Part shown: positions 17,519-26,323 of the stretch, piece by piece
Position numbering within the stretch: position 1 is the first letter of the stretch
How the letters are laid out: each line of letters starts with the position of its first letter
Assembly: GCF_901472495.1 (NCBI RefSeq)
Contig: NZ_LR590469.1
Coordinates: 124,001-188,000, forward strand
Reading direction: 5' to 3'
From: Yersinia enterocolitica subsp. enterocolitica
Lineage (GTDB): Bacteria; Pseudomonadota; Gammaproteobacteria; Enterobacterales; Enterobacteriaceae
Length of the DNA: 64,000 bases
Notes under the pieces: model-generated
What the model was told of the DNA's origin: nothing
Seen by the model: only the letters and a program-made list of their open reading frames with translations
Databases searched by the model: none
Position numbers and translations under genes: made by a program

Positions 17519-18964
17519 ATGGCAACGCATCTGGTCTGGTTTCGTAATGACTTACGCGTCACTGACAACTTGGCATTGCATACGGCGTGTCAGGACCCAC
17601 AAGCGACAGTGATTGCGGTGTTTATTGCGACCCCCGCACAATGGGCTGCGCATGATATGGCACCGCGGCAGGCCGCATTTTTGCTGCAAAACCTGCAATT
17701 GCTACAGGATGCACTCGCCGCGCGGGCGATCCCACTGCACTATCATCAGTGTGATGATTTTAAGGATTCGATTACCTGGTTGGCTGATTTTTGTCAGCAA
17801 CAGCAAGTGGATGCACTGTTTTATAACCATCAGTATGAGCTGAATGAGCGGATGCGCGATGAGGCATTGATGACAAAGCTGAGTCATCGTGCGATTGCTT
17901 GTCATGGTTTTCATGACAGTGTGTTATTGCCGCCGGGCAGTGTCCTGACGGGTAATAATGAAATGTATAAAGTGTTCACTCCGTTTCGCCGTGCTTTTAT
18001 CCAGCGTTTAATGATGAGTGATTGCCGCAGTGTCCCAGCCCCGAAAGCTCGTACCACCGCAGCGGTGATCCCCTCACAGCCCCTAGCTCCGTTTGATTAC
18101 CCGCAACAACCGGTAGACAGCCAGCTATTTCCGGCGGGTGAAGAAGCGGCGTTACAGCGCTTACGCAGTTTTTGTCGCGAAGATGTTCAGGACTATCAAC
18201 AGCAACGTGATTTTCCTGCTGTGGCGGGCACCAGTTGCCTGTCACCTTATCTTGCGCTGGGAATACTTTCACCCCGTCAATGTGTTAATCGCCTGCGTGC
18301 TGAATGTCCACAGGTGTTGGAAAATGCCGATGGCGGGGCTTTTATTTGGCTTAATGAATTGATCTGGCGTGAATTTTATCGCCATTTATTGGTAGCTTAT
18401 CCACGATTATGCCAGCATCATCCCTTTATTGGTTGGACTGATGCAGTACTATGGAATCACTCCAAACAGCAATTAATCGCCTGGCAGCAAGGGCGAACAG
18501 GTTATCCTATTGTCGATGCTGCCATGCGGCAACTCAATGAAACCGGTTGGATGCATAACCGCCTGCGAATGATCAGTGCCAGTTTTCTGGTTAAAGATTT
18601 GCTCATCGACTGGCGACAAGGAGAACGCTATTTTATGTCGCAACTGCTGGACGGTGATTTGGCTGCGAATAATGGTGGCTGGCAATGGGCTGCTTCTACC
18701 GGGACAGATGCCGCACCTTACTTTCGTATCTTTAACCCCACCACCCAGGGTGAGCGTTTTGACCAAGACGGCGTGTTTATTCGCCGCTGGTTGCCTGAAT
18801 TGGCGGCAGTACCAGACAGTGATATCCATCAGCCGTGGCGTTGGGCCGAGCGGCAACAGCAATCATTGGATTACCCACCACCGCTGGTGGAGCATAAGCA
18901 GGCCAGATTGGCGACACTCGCGGCGTTTGAAGCCGCTAAGCGGGATGGTAGCAAGGATCCCTAA
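17519..18964 (+). CDS. phr: deoxyribodipyrimidine photolyase
   Basis: Light-driven repair of cyclobutane pyrimidine dimers with FADH2 and an antenna pigment. The 481 residues (E. coli 472) contain the N-terminal antenna domain (HLVWFRNDLRVTDN), the FAD-binding region TGWMHNRLRMISASFLVKD, and the signatures NNGGWQWAASTGTDAAPYFR and FNPTTQGERFD. The ribosome site AAGGAT overlaps the end of ybgA. Confidence 0.97.
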   Translation: MATHLVWFRNDLRVTDNLALHTACQDPQATVIAVFIATPAQWAAHDMAPRQAAFLLQNLQLLQDALAARAIPLHYHQCDDFKDSITWLADFCQQQQVDALFYNHQYELNERMRDEALMTKLSHRAIACHGFHDSVLLPPGSVLTGNNEMYKVFTPFRRAFIQRLMMSDCRSVPAPKARTTAAVIPSQPLAPFDYPQQPVDSQLFPAGEEAALQRLRSFCREDVQDYQQQRDFPAVAGTSCLSPYLALGILSPRQCVNRLRAECPQVLENADGGAFIWLNELIWREFYRHLLVAYPRLCQHHPFIGWTDAVLWNHSKQQLIAWQQGRTGYPIVDAAMRQLNETGWMHNRLRMISASFLVKDLLIDWRQGERYFMSQLLDGDLAANNGGWQWAASTGTDAAPYFRIFNPTTQGERFDQDGVFIRRWLPELAAVPDSDIHQPWRWAERQQQSLDYPPPLVEHKQARLATLAAFEAAKRDGSKDP

Positions 18965-18979
18965 CAACAAGGAGCCTTC

Positions 18980-20035
18980 ATGTTTTTGACCTATATTTCG
19001 ACTCAACCAGTATCGGCAGCCAGTAAAACCAGCACTAATAAGTGCCGTAACCGGCTGTTTAACGCCGGGTTGGTTCTCTCGATTAGCCTTTATAGCACTC
19101 TGGCAGCGGCAGGGTTTGAAGTGGTGGCACTTGGTGTGGATGGTGGAGTCAGTGATGGCAACCTGACGTCTTACCTGATACGCGATGATAGCCAGCCAGT
19201 GTATTTGGCGCTGGATGCCGGTTCGGTGCTGCCGGGGGTAGCCAAGGCGTTAGATAAAGGCAATTTCTCTGATATTACGGATGAAATCGCTGCGCCGTTG
19301 ACACGGCAGGGCTATATTTTTCGTCAGCGTATTAACAGCTATTTTATCAGCCATGCCCATCTTGATCATGTATCTGGCCTGATTATCGGCTCACCGGAAG
19401 ACAGCAAAAAAACCATTTATGCATCAGCTGATACCATCGATGTGCTGAGAAACTACTATTTTAACTGGCGCGTCTGGCCCAATTTTACCGACAGTGGCAG
19501 TGGCACGCGTTTAGGCACTTACCGGATGCAACTGCTGCGTCCGGCTCAATCATTAAGCTTGGGGCTGACCCGTTTAACCGGCGAGATTTATCCTTTAAGT
19601 CATGATAAATCGCCGTCTTCGATGTTGCTGATCAGTAATAATAATCAGTCCTTTGCCTATTTTGGCGATACCGGCCCGGATGAGGTAGAAAAGTCGAAGA
19701 ATCTGGATACGGTGTGGCGTAAATTGGCGGAAAAGGTCAAGCAGCAGCAGTTGAAAGGGATGATTATTGAAGTTTCTTATCCGAACGAAGTGGATGATGG
19801 CAAGTTGTACGGCCACATGACCCCTAAGTGGTTGCTGAAAGAATTGAAAAATCTTGAGAAATACAGCGGTGAAGGGCAACCGTTAAAAGGCTTGCCAGTG
19901 ATTATCAGCCATATCAAACCCTCATTCCAACAGGGGCAGGATGTGCGAAAAGTGATTGCGTCCGAGCTAGAGCAAGGTAATGATACGGGGGTTGATTTTA
20001 TCTTGATGGATCAAGGTGATAGTCGCCGTTTTTAA
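18980..20035 (+). CDS. cpdP: periplasmic class II 3',5'-cyclic-nucleotide phosphodiesterase
   Basis: Hydrolyses cyclic AMP (and possibly cGMP) in the periplasm. The 351 residues start with a long N-terminus whose hydrophobic helix (AGLVLSISLYSTLAAAG, about residues 29-45) looks like a Sec signal. The class II phosphodiesterase signature HAHLDHVSGLIIGSP lies near residue 126, and further metal ligands appear in FGDTGPDE and near ISHIKPS. This family is known from yeast PDE1 and Vibrio fischeri CpdP and differs from the cytoplasmic CpdA. It is an insertion between phr and ybgI relative to E. coli. An intact AAGGAG ribosome site supports the start. The family call is firm; the physiological substrate is inferred. 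Confidence 0.85.
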   Translation: MFLTYISTQPVSAASKTSTNKCRNRLFNAGLVLSISLYSTLAAAGFEVVALGVDGGVSDGNLTSYLIRDDSQPVYLALDAGSVLPGVAKALDKGNFSDITDEIAAPLTRQGYIFRQRINSYFISHAHLDHVSGLIIGSPEDSKKTIYASADTIDVLRNYYFNWRVWPNFTDSGSGTRLGTYRMQLLRPAQSLSLGLTRLTGEIYPLSHDKSPSSMLLISNNNQSFAYFGDTGPDEVEKSKNLDTVWRKLAEKVKQQQLKGMIIEVSYPNEVDDGKLYGHMTPKWLLKELKNLEKYSGEGQPLKGLPVIISHIKPSFQQGQDVRKVIASELEQGNDTGVDFILMDQGDSRRF

Positions 20036-20067
20036 CTACCCATTTATATTTTTTTGAGACTGATAAA

Positions 20068-20811
20068 ATGCGCAATATAGAACTGGAAGCTCTACTCAAC
20101 AACCAGCTGAATACCTCGGCATTTCAGGATTATGCACCCAATGGATTGCAGGTTGAGGGGCGTGAGGAGGTTCGGCGCATAGTGACTGGTGTGACGGCCA
20201 GCCAGGCATTGCTGGATGCGGCGGTTGGGCAACAGGCCGATGCTATCTTGGTACATCATGGTTATTTCTGGAAAAACGAACCGGCAGTTGTGCGGGGAAT
20301 GAAACGTAACCGACTGAAAACGTTACTGACCAACGATATCAATCTGTATGGTTACCATTTGCCGTTAGATGCACATCCGGAATTGGGCAATAACGCGCAG
20401 TTGGCGAAGTTACTGGGGATTCGCGTGCAGGGAGAAATTGAGTCCCTATTACCCTATGGTGAATTTGATACGCCATTAAATGCAGTCATTTTGCGTGAGC
20501 GGTTGGAAAAGTTGCTGGAGCGCCCGGTGTTACATTGTGGTGATCGCGCACCAACTGATGTGCGCCGTATTGCTTGGTGCACCGGAGGTGGGCAAGGATA
20601 TATTCAGCAAGCTGCTGAATTTGGTGTTGATGCATTTATCACTGGCGAGGTTTCTGAGCAGACAATTCATATTGCCCGTGAGATGGGGGTGAATTTTTAT
20701 GCGGCAGGGCACCATGCGACGGAACGTTACGGCATTAAAGCATTAGGTGAATGGCTCGCGAACCATCATCAACTTGACGTTATCTTTATCGATATCCCTA
20801 ATCCAGCCTGA
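20068..20811 (+). CDS. ybgI: YbgI, Nif3-like metal-dependent hydrolase
   Basis: A 247-residue NIF3/DUF34 protein, the same length as E. coli YbgI, which forms a toroidal hexamer with a dinuclear metal site. Predicted ligands are visible in LVHHGYFW (two His), PLDAHPELGNN (Asp) and GHHATERYG (His and Glu). It is often annotated as GTP cyclohydrolase I type 2 homologue, but that activity is doubtful in enterobacteria. In E. coli it is followed directly by pxpBCA; here 420 bases intervene. Confidence 0.93.
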   Translation: MRNIELEALLNNQLNTSAFQDYAPNGLQVEGREEVRRIVTGVTASQALLDAAVGQQADAILVHHGYFWKNEPAVVRGMKRNRLKTLLTNDINLYGYHLPLDAHPELGNNAQLAKLLGIRVQGEIESLLPYGEFDTPLNAVILRERLEKLLERPVLHCGDRAPTDVRRIAWCTGGGQGYIQQAAEFGVDAFITGEVSEQTIHIAREMGVNFYAAGHHATERYGIKALGEWLANHHQLDVIFIDIPNPA

Positions 20812-21230
20812 CCCAATGTGACATTATGCACCGGTAATCAGTATCGGTGCGTAACCTGCTCCTGATATCTCCCTCTCAAAGCATCATTAAACCATACTTA
20901 AAACAAGGTCTTATTCTCTGATTGGCCTTTTAAAATCATCATCTGGTGGTGGATGAATGATAAGACGACGGTTTTTAAGAATATCTTCTCGCTGTACTCT
21001 GATTTTAAATAAGAAAAAAATCGCACCAACCCTCCTGTTATGGTGAAAAAACTATAAAAATAAGTATTTTCAGCCGTTAATATTGACCTTTCCATCAGGT
21101 TTAGTGATTGCTCATAGCTATTAGATAATTCAGTTCTATTGACAGCGACCAGACGCTAACGCATAAATATAAACTTATAACGAGTATTTATATAAAAAAT
21201 GAAAGCTAGAAATTAATCAGGGGGACGGGA
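20812..21230. other. 419-bp gap between ybgI and pxpB
   Basis: A weak hairpin (GCACCG / CGGTGC, 20828-20850) follows ybgI. The rest is AT-rich. A 65-codon minus-strand frame (20898-21095) has no recognisable features, and I do not call it. The right part holds a candidate promoter for pxpB. Confidence 0.45.
21139..21167 (+). promoter_or_regulatory. candidate sigma-70 promoter for the 5-oxoproline operon
   Basis: A perfect -35 element (TTGACA), a 17-base spacer and CATAAA as -10 (4 of 6). It lies 64 bases upstream of the pxpB start. Confidence 0.45.
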
Positions 21231-21887
21231 GTGCAACGAGCTCGATGCTATTTACTGGGAGAAAGTGCGGTAGTTCTGGAGCTGGAACCGCCGGTTACAT
21301 TAGCAAGTCAGCAACGGATTTGGGGGTTAGCTGATCGCCTGATTCATCATCCCGATATACTTGAAGCCATCCCCGGAATGAATAACCTAACGCTATTGCT
21401 GGCAGATCCAGACAATACTGCGTTGGATGCTATTGAACGGCTGCAACGTTGGTGGGAAGAGAGCGAGTCATTAGTGCCTGAATCGCGTGATGTCACTATC
21501 CCGGTGATTTATGGCGGTGATGCCGGGCCAGATTTGGCAGAGGTGGCGCGTCATACCGGTATGACGGAACGTCAGGTGGTTGAGTGCCACGCAGGAGCGA
21601 GTTATATCGTCTATTTCCTTGGCTTCCAACCGGGTTTTTCCTATCTGGGTGGCATGCCGGAACAACTGGCAACACCACGGCGCGCGGAGCCACGACTGGT
21701 TGTTCCCGCCGGTTCTGTCGGGATTGGGGGCAGCCAAACCGGTATCTATCCGCTGGCAACGCCGGGTGGCTGGCAACTGATTGGCCGCACATCGCTGGCA
21801 TTGTTTAATCCATTAGAGATGCCGCCAACCTTGTTGCGGCCTGGTGATAATGTGCGCTTCTTGCCTTCAAAGGAGGGCGTATGCTGA
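21231..21887 (+). CDS. pxpB: 5-oxoprolinase subunit PxpB
   Basis: Subunit of the ATP-dependent 5-oxoprolinase PxpABC, which opens 5-oxoproline to glutamate. It has 218 residues, the same length as E. coli YbgJ, with the family block SYIVYFLGFQPGFSYLGGMP and the C-terminal GGWQLIGRTSLALFNP. It shares sequence type with the allophanate hydrolase subunit 1 family. The start is a GTG behind GGGGGACGGGA. Its end overlaps pxpC by seven bases. Confidence 0.94.
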   Translation: MQRARCYLLGESAVVLELEPPVTLASQQRIWGLADRLIHHPDILEAIPGMNNLTLLLADPDNTALDAIERLQRWWEESESLVPESRDVTIPVIYGGDAGPDLAEVARHTGMTERQVVECHAGASYIVYFLGFQPGFSYLGGMPEQLATPRRAEPRLVVPAGSVGIGGSQTGIYPLATPGGWQLIGRTSLALFNPLEMPPTLLRPGDNVRFLPSKEGVC

Positions 21888-22867
21888 AGATTATTCGTTC
21901 AGGGATTTATACCACGGTGCAAGACAGTGGCCGTGGTGGTTTTCGTCGCTTAGGCATTAGTCAGGGCGGGGCTCTCGATTTACCGGCGCTGAGTATGGCG
22001 AATATGCTGGTGGGCAATGAGGCGGGGGCTGCTGGGCTGGAAATTACATTGGGCCAATTTACTGCCGAGTTTACCCAACCGGGCTGGATTGCGGTAACGG
22101 GTGCAGGCTGTGAAGCTATGTTGGGCGATCAACTGCTCTGGACTGGGTGGCGTTATCCGGTCAAACCGGGCCAGCAGTTAAAACTCAGTGTGCCGCACCG
22201 TGGTATGCGCAGTTATCTGGCTATTTCTGGCGGTATTGATGTACCGGAAATGCTGGGATCACGCAGCACGGATCTGAAAGCGGGCTTTGGTGGTTATCAG
22301 GGGCGACTTATTAAAGAAGGCGACTGTCTGCCATTGGGCAAACCGACACGTTTACCGCGTGAATCTGTCGGTGTCAAACAATCTGTTGGTGTCAAACAAT
22401 CTGTTGGTGTCAAACAACTGCTATTTGGTAACCGTGTGCGTGCCGTGCCGGGGCCGGAATATCATGAATTTGACCCTGTTTCACAGGGCGCTTTTTGGCG
22501 TGAAGCCTGGCAACTCAGCCCGCAAAGTAACCGGATGGGGTATCGCCTAACCGGGCGCGAGTTAACGCGTACTACTTCTCGCGAGATGTTATCCCACGGC
22601 TTATTGCCCGGAGTAGTGCAAGTGCCGCATAACGGCCAGCCCATTGTGCTGATGGCTGACGCGCAAACTACTGGCGGCTACCCGCGAATTGCCTGTGTGA
22701 TTGAAGCTGATCTCTACCATTTGGCACAACTTCGCCTCGGAGAGTCGGTGCATTTTGTGCCCTGTACTGTAGAAGAAGCACTTCGTGCCAAGTCAGAACA
22801 ACAACATTTTCTGCAACAGATTGAATGGGGCTTACAGTCAGGGTTCGATACTGTGGAGGCTAAATGA
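21881..22867 (+). CDS. pxpC: 5-oxoprolinase subunit PxpC
   Basis: Partner of PxpB, of the allophanate hydrolase subunit 2 / biotin-dependent carboxyltransferase family. It has 328 residues (E. coli YbgK 310), with the conserved blocks TTVQDSGRGGFRRLGISQGG, ITLGQF, and the C-terminal ILMADAQTTGGYPRIA (quoted from memory of the family; here IVLMADAQTTGGYPR). The extra residues come from SVGVKQ repeated three times at about residues 162-179, encoded by perfect-register 18-bp repeats just before LLFGNRVRAVPGPE. It overlaps pxpB and pxpA. Confidence 0.94.
   Translation: MLKIIRSGIYTTVQDSGRGGFRRLGISQGGALDLPALSMANMLVGNEAGAAGLEITLGQFTAEFTQPGWIAVTGAGCEAMLGDQLLWTGWRYPVKPGQQLKLSVPHRGMRSYLAISGGIDVPEMLGSRSTDLKAGFGGYQGRLIKEGDCLPLGKPTRLPRESVGVKQSVGVKQSVGVKQLLFGNRVRAVPGPEYHEFDPVSQGAFWREAWQLSPQSNRMGYRLTGRELTRTTSREMLSHGLLPGVVQVPHNGQPIVLMADAQTTGGYPRIACVIEADLYHLAQLRLGESVHFVPCTVEEALRAKSEQQHFLQQIEWGLQSGFDTVEAK
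22364..22417 (+). repeat. three 18-bp in-frame tandem repeats in pxpC
   Basis: Units 22364-22381, 22382-22399 and 22400-22417 all encode SVGVKQ. Units 2 and 3 are identical, and unit 1 differs by one base. Confidence 0.95.
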
Positions 22868-23601
22868 AGGTGGATTTAAACGCAGATTTAGGTGAAGGCT
22901 GTGCCAATGATCAGGCGCTGCTGCAATTGGTCAGTTCAGCCAATATTGCTTGTGGTTTTCATGCAGGCGACGCGCAAACCATGCGCCAGTCGGTGCGCTG
23001 GGCCATTGAGTATGGAGTAGCGATTGGTGCACACCCAAGCTTTCCGGATCGCGAGAACTTTGGCCGCACAGCCATGCAGTTACCTCCTGAGACAGTCTAC
23101 GCCCAAGTGGTTTACCAACTCGGTGCGCTGGCCGCCATCGTGAAAGCAGAAGGGGGAATTATGCAGCATGTGAAACCTCACGGCATGCTGTACAACCAGG
23201 CGGCACTAGACCCGCTACTGGCAGATGCTATTGCCCAAGCGGTCAAGGCTGTCGACCCGATATTACGGTTGGTGGGGTTAGCTGGCAGCGAATTGATTCG
23301 TGCGGGTGAGCGGGCGGGTTTGGTGACGCGTCAGGAAGTGTTTGCCGATCGCCGCTATCAATCCGATGGCACGCTGGTACCCCGTAGTCAGCCTGATGCG
23401 TTAATTGAAAGTGACGACTTGGCTTTGTCACAAACCTTAGCAATGGTGCAACGTCATCAGGTGCAGGCGCGTGATGGCAGTTGGGTGTCAGTGCAGGCGG
23501 ACACGGTTTGTGTGCATGGTGATGGCGCGCATGCTTTGAATTTTGCCCGCCGTTTGCGTGACAGTTTTCAGCAGGAAAATATCACCGTTACGGCGCAATA
23601 A
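22864..23601 (+). CDS. pxpA: 5-oxoprolinase subunit PxpA (LamB/YcsF family)
   Basis: The 245-residue TIM-barrel-like subunit of 5-oxoprolinase (E. coli YbgL 244). The start MKVDLNADLGEGCANDQALL and the blocks SANIACGFHAGD, GAHPSFPDRENFGR and VKPHGMLYN are diagnostic. The ATGA overlap with pxpC shows translational coupling. With pcp and the two membrane proteins downstream it forms a pyroglutamate utilisation unit. Confidence 0.95.
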   Translation: MKVDLNADLGEGCANDQALLQLVSSANIACGFHAGDAQTMRQSVRWAIEYGVAIGAHPSFPDRENFGRTAMQLPPETVYAQVVYQLGALAAIVKAEGGIMQHVKPHGMLYNQAALDPLLADAIAQAVKAVDPILRLVGLAGSELIRAGERAGLVTRQEVFADRRYQSDGTLVPRSQPDALIESDDLALSQTLAMVQRHQVQARDGSWVSVQADTVCVHGDGAHALNFARRLRDSFQQENITVTAQ

Positions 23602-23691
23602 CTGGGCAGTAAAAACCATAACCACCTGGCCCGGGTGGAATGCATCATAAGTTAGCTACCTATAACTCTATTTTAGGACAGGAGAGTCACC

Positions 23692-24423
23692 TTGGAACAA
23701 ACGGTAAACCTTTGGCCGCTGATTGGGATCGCGGCGATTGTAATCGGATTTTTACTGCGCATAAACGCAGTCTTAGTGGTCATTAGCGCGGGTGTTATCA
23801 CCGGCCTGGCGGCACTGATGCCAATGGCCACTATTTTAGAAAAACTGGGTGAAGGATTTCTGAATACCCGTAATCTGCCCTTGATTTTGTTACTGCCACT
23901 GGCGGTTATTGGCTTACTTGAACGTCATGGCTTGAAAGAGCGGGCGCAGGCGTGGATTTCACAAATTAAAAGTGCCACTTCTGGTCGTTTATTGATTGTG
24001 TATCTGTTTGTTCGTGAAGCCACGGCAGCGCTGGGTTTAACCAGTCTTGGCGGTCATGCACAGATGGTCCGGCCGCTATTGGCTCCGATGGCAGAAGGTG
24101 CTGCAAAGACGCGTTATGGTGAGTTGCCGGAGAAAGTGCGTTATCGCCTGCGCGCCATGTCAGCGGCAACCGATAACGTTGGCCTGTTCTTTGGTGAAGA
24201 TATTTTTGTCGCCTTTGGTGCCATCATTTTTATGCATAACTTTATGCTGGAATCTGGTGGCATTCAGACTGAGCCGTTACACATTGCGTTGTGGGGGATT
24301 CCGACAGCCATCTGTGCCTTCCTTATCCATGCATATCGATTACAACGTTTAGATAAACACCTCGCCGCTGAGTTAACCGCGCTGAGTCAGTCTGCTTTGG
24401 CTACCAAGGGAGACGCCAAATGA
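23692..24423 (+). CDS. DUF969 family membrane protein
   Basis: A 243-residue integral membrane protein with about six helices (for example WPLIGIAAIVIGFLLRINAV). The family usually stands immediately before a DUF979 gene and a pyrrolidone-carboxylate peptidase gene, exactly as here. The start is a TTG behind AGGACAGGAGAG, which is unusual but well supported. The likely role is one half of a transporter for 5-oxoproline or pyroglutamyl peptides. This is inference from context only. Confidence 0.82.
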   Translation: MEQTVNLWPLIGIAAIVIGFLLRINAVLVVISAGVITGLAALMPMATILEKLGEGFLNTRNLPLILLLPLAVIGLLERHGLKERAQAWISQIKSATSGRLLIVYLFVREATAALGLTSLGGHAQMVRPLLAPMAEGAAKTRYGELPEKVRYRLRAMSAATDNVGLFFGEDIFVAFGAIIFMHNFMLESGGIQTEPLHIALWGIPTAICAFLIHAYRLQRLDKHLAAELTALSQSALATKGDAK

Positions 24424-25439
24424 TTTTCCAACAACAATATCTTTATTGGTTGGCTGGTGTGGTGCTGCTGATTGTCGCGCTAATGTCATTTCGTGATAAG
24501 GCCAACCCGCGCCGTATCACCACCGGTTTATTTTGGGGGTTGTACGGGCTGATTTTCCTGGTCGGAGATTGGACATACCGCCTGGCGAATACCTTGGCGG
24601 GCGAAGGGCCAGATGAGAAACGGGTCCTGAATATCACTGTCGGCGTAGTGGTCATTATCATGGCGTTAATTGCTGGTTTCGGTGGGGTCAAACTGGGTAG
24701 TTATCACCAGCGCACCGAGCAAGAGCGCGAAGTGAGCGCCAAGCGCCTCGGTAACCGATTATTCCTGCCGGCACTGACTATTCCGGTTGTTACTGTTATC
24801 GGTGTGCTGCTGTTTAATAATATTCCAGCTCTGGATCTGTGGTTATTTGGTGCCGGTAACCATGCCACTCTGGTGACTTTATTCTCGATGACGGTCGGCT
24901 GTGTGCTCGGCTTGCTGATTGCGGTGTTCCTGACCCGCGAAACTGCCGCTCAGCCGGTGCAGGAAGCGCGTCGGTTACTGGATTCTATCGGTTGGGCATT
25001 TATCTTGCCGCAGATCCTGGCGACACTTGGCCTGTTATTTACCACTGCGGGTGTCGGGACGGCGATTGCCCATCTGACACAGGAATATCTGGCGGTAGAT
25101 CATCGCTTTATTGCCGTGGCAGTCTATGCTATTGGCATGGCGGTACTCACCATGATTATGGGGAATGCGTTTGCGGCTTTCCCTATTGTCACCGCCGGTA
25201 TTGGTATCCCTATTTTAGTGTTGCAGCATGGTGGTAACCCCGCAGTTATGGCCGCTATCGGCATGTTCTCTGGTTATTGCGGTACTCTAATGACCCCAAT
25301 GGCTGCCAACTTTAACATTGTTCCTGCTGCATTATTGGAACTGCCAGATAAAAATGCGGTGATCAAAGCCCAGATCCCAACCGGGATCACTCTTTTGATT
25401 GTTAACGTATTTTTACTGTATTTCCTGATGTTCCTCTAG
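24420..25439 (+). CDS. DUF979 family membrane protein
   Basis: A 339-residue membrane protein with nine or more helices and conserved glycine-rich stretches (GNAFAAFPIVTAGIGIP, FSGYCGTLMTPMAANFN) that resemble ion-coupled permeases. It overlaps the DUF969 gene by four bases (ATGA) and precedes pcp by eight bases. It probably forms a two-component carrier with DUF969. The substrate is not proven. Confidence 0.82.
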   Translation: MIFQQQYLYWLAGVVLLIVALMSFRDKANPRRITTGLFWGLYGLIFLVGDWTYRLANTLAGEGPDEKRVLNITVGVVVIIMALIAGFGGVKLGSYHQRTEQEREVSAKRLGNRLFLPALTIPVVTVIGVLLFNNIPALDLWLFGAGNHATLVTLFSMTVGCVLGLLIAVFLTRETAAQPVQEARRLLDSIGWAFILPQILATLGLLFTTAGVGTAIAHLTQEYLAVDHRFIAVAVYAIGMAVLTMIMGNAFAAFPIVTAGIGIPILVLQHGGNPAVMAAIGMFSGYCGTLMTPMAANFNIVPAALLELPDKNAVIKAQIPTGITLLIVNVFLLYFLMFL

Positions 25440-25447
25440 GAGAGGCG

Positions 25448-26095
25448 ATGAAAAGTGTATTAATTACCGGGTTTGAGCCATTTGGTGGGGAGCGGGTCAA
25501 TCCTTCCTGGGAAGTGGTTAAACAATTAAATGATCTCATGCTAGGTGGGGTCAAAGTGGTGGCTCGTCAATTACCTTGTGCTTTTGGCGAAGCGCTGACC
25601 GCGCTGAATGCCGCGGTAGATGAAATTCAGCCAGTGCTGGTGTTAGCCATTGGTCAGGCTGGGGGACGTGCTGATATCAGCATCGAGCGGGTTGCTATTA
25701 ATGTCGATGATGCACGTATTGCGGATAATCTGGGGAATCAGCCAATCGATCAGCCGATTGTCGAAAATGGCCCAGCGGCTTATTTCACCCGTTTACCCAT
25801 CAAAGCAATGGTGCAGGGCATTCGTGAAGCGGGTATCCCGGCCTCCGTATCCCAGACTGCCGGAACCTATGTTTGTAATCATGTTATGTACGGGTTATTA
25901 CATCGGTTACATCAGACAAATGACGAAATTAAGGGCGGTTTCATTCATATCCCTTATTTACCTGAGCAGGCAGTCAATCATCCTGGCGCGCCCAGTATGT
26001 CAGCGCATTCGGTAGTGATAGCGTTGGAACTGGCTATTTCCATCGCCTTACAAATTGATCATGATTCGCACATTGCCGGTGGCGCAATCCACTGA
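25448..26095 (+). CDS. pcp: pyrrolidone-carboxylate peptidase (pyroglutamyl peptidase I)
   Basis: Cytosolic cysteine peptidase (family C15) that removes N-terminal pyroglutamate from peptides. It has 215 residues, the standard length. The N-terminal LITGFEPFGGERVNPSWE, the catalytic Cys in TYVCNHVMYG and the catalytic His in GGFIHIPYLP are present. It is the last gene of the operon, and its product 5-oxoproline is the substrate of PxpABC encoded upstream. A terminator split by a miniature element follows. Confidence 0.97.
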   Translation: MKSVLITGFEPFGGERVNPSWEVVKQLNDLMLGGVKVVARQLPCAFGEALTALNAAVDEIQPVLVLAIGQAGGRADISIERVAINVDDARIADNLGNQPIDQPIVENGPAAYFTRLPIKAMVQGIREAGIPASVSQTAGTYVCNHVMYGLLHRLHQTNDEIKGGFIHIPYLPEQAVNHPGAPSMSAHSVVIALELAISIALQIDHDSHIAGGAIH

Positions 26096-26109
26096 TTCCA
26101 CTATAAAAA

Positions 26110-26131
26110 ACGCCACCGGTTAAGGTGGCGT
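26110..26131. terminator. left half of a duplicated terminator (target-site duplication)
   Basis: The hairpin CGCCACC / GGTGGCG with loop GGTTAA is preceded by six A residues. An identical 22-bp copy at 26273-26294 carries the T run. Together they show that one bidirectional terminator between pcp and gltA was duplicated by insertion of the element between them. Confidence 0.85.
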
Positions 26132-26272
26132 GAGGTTAATGACAAAGTGCCCGTAACGGTGAAAACAGGCAGATCGTAAAGACGCCGTAAACCCCTCCCT
26201 GGCGCGGACGCTTTACTCTTCTACCTGTCTTCACCTTGCAAGATTGAGTCGTCGAGGTTTGTCAGCAGTCTG
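26132..26272 (-). mobile_element. YPAL-like miniature palindromic element, 141 bp (internally deleted)
   Basis: On the minus strand it starts CAGACTGCTGACAAAC and ends TTTGTCATTAACCTC, with internal complementary segments (ACAGGTAGA / TCTGCCTGT). A related 166-bp copy lies at 51637-51802 in the opposite orientation. This copy lacks about 25 central bases. It is bounded by a perfect 22-bp direct repeat. Yersinia palindromic sequences (YPAL) are described as about 167-bp insertions with target duplications that often hit terminators, which fits. It encodes no protein. Confidence 0.8.
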
Positions 26273-26298
26273 ACGCCACCGGTTAAGGTGGCGTTTTT
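26273..26298. terminator. right copy of the duplicated terminator, serving gltA and pcp
   Basis: Same 22-bp hairpin as 26110-26131, followed by five T residues on the plus strand. It lies 25 bases from the gltA stop on the complement. Confidence 0.85.
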
Positions 26299-26323
26299 CG
26301 ATTAAACAGAAAAGAAAATCTGC

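Noticed and set aside
20898..21095. 65-codon minus-strand frame between ybgI and pxpB
   Set aside because: No ribosome site, no recognisable family, and the region behaves as an AT-rich promoter spacer.
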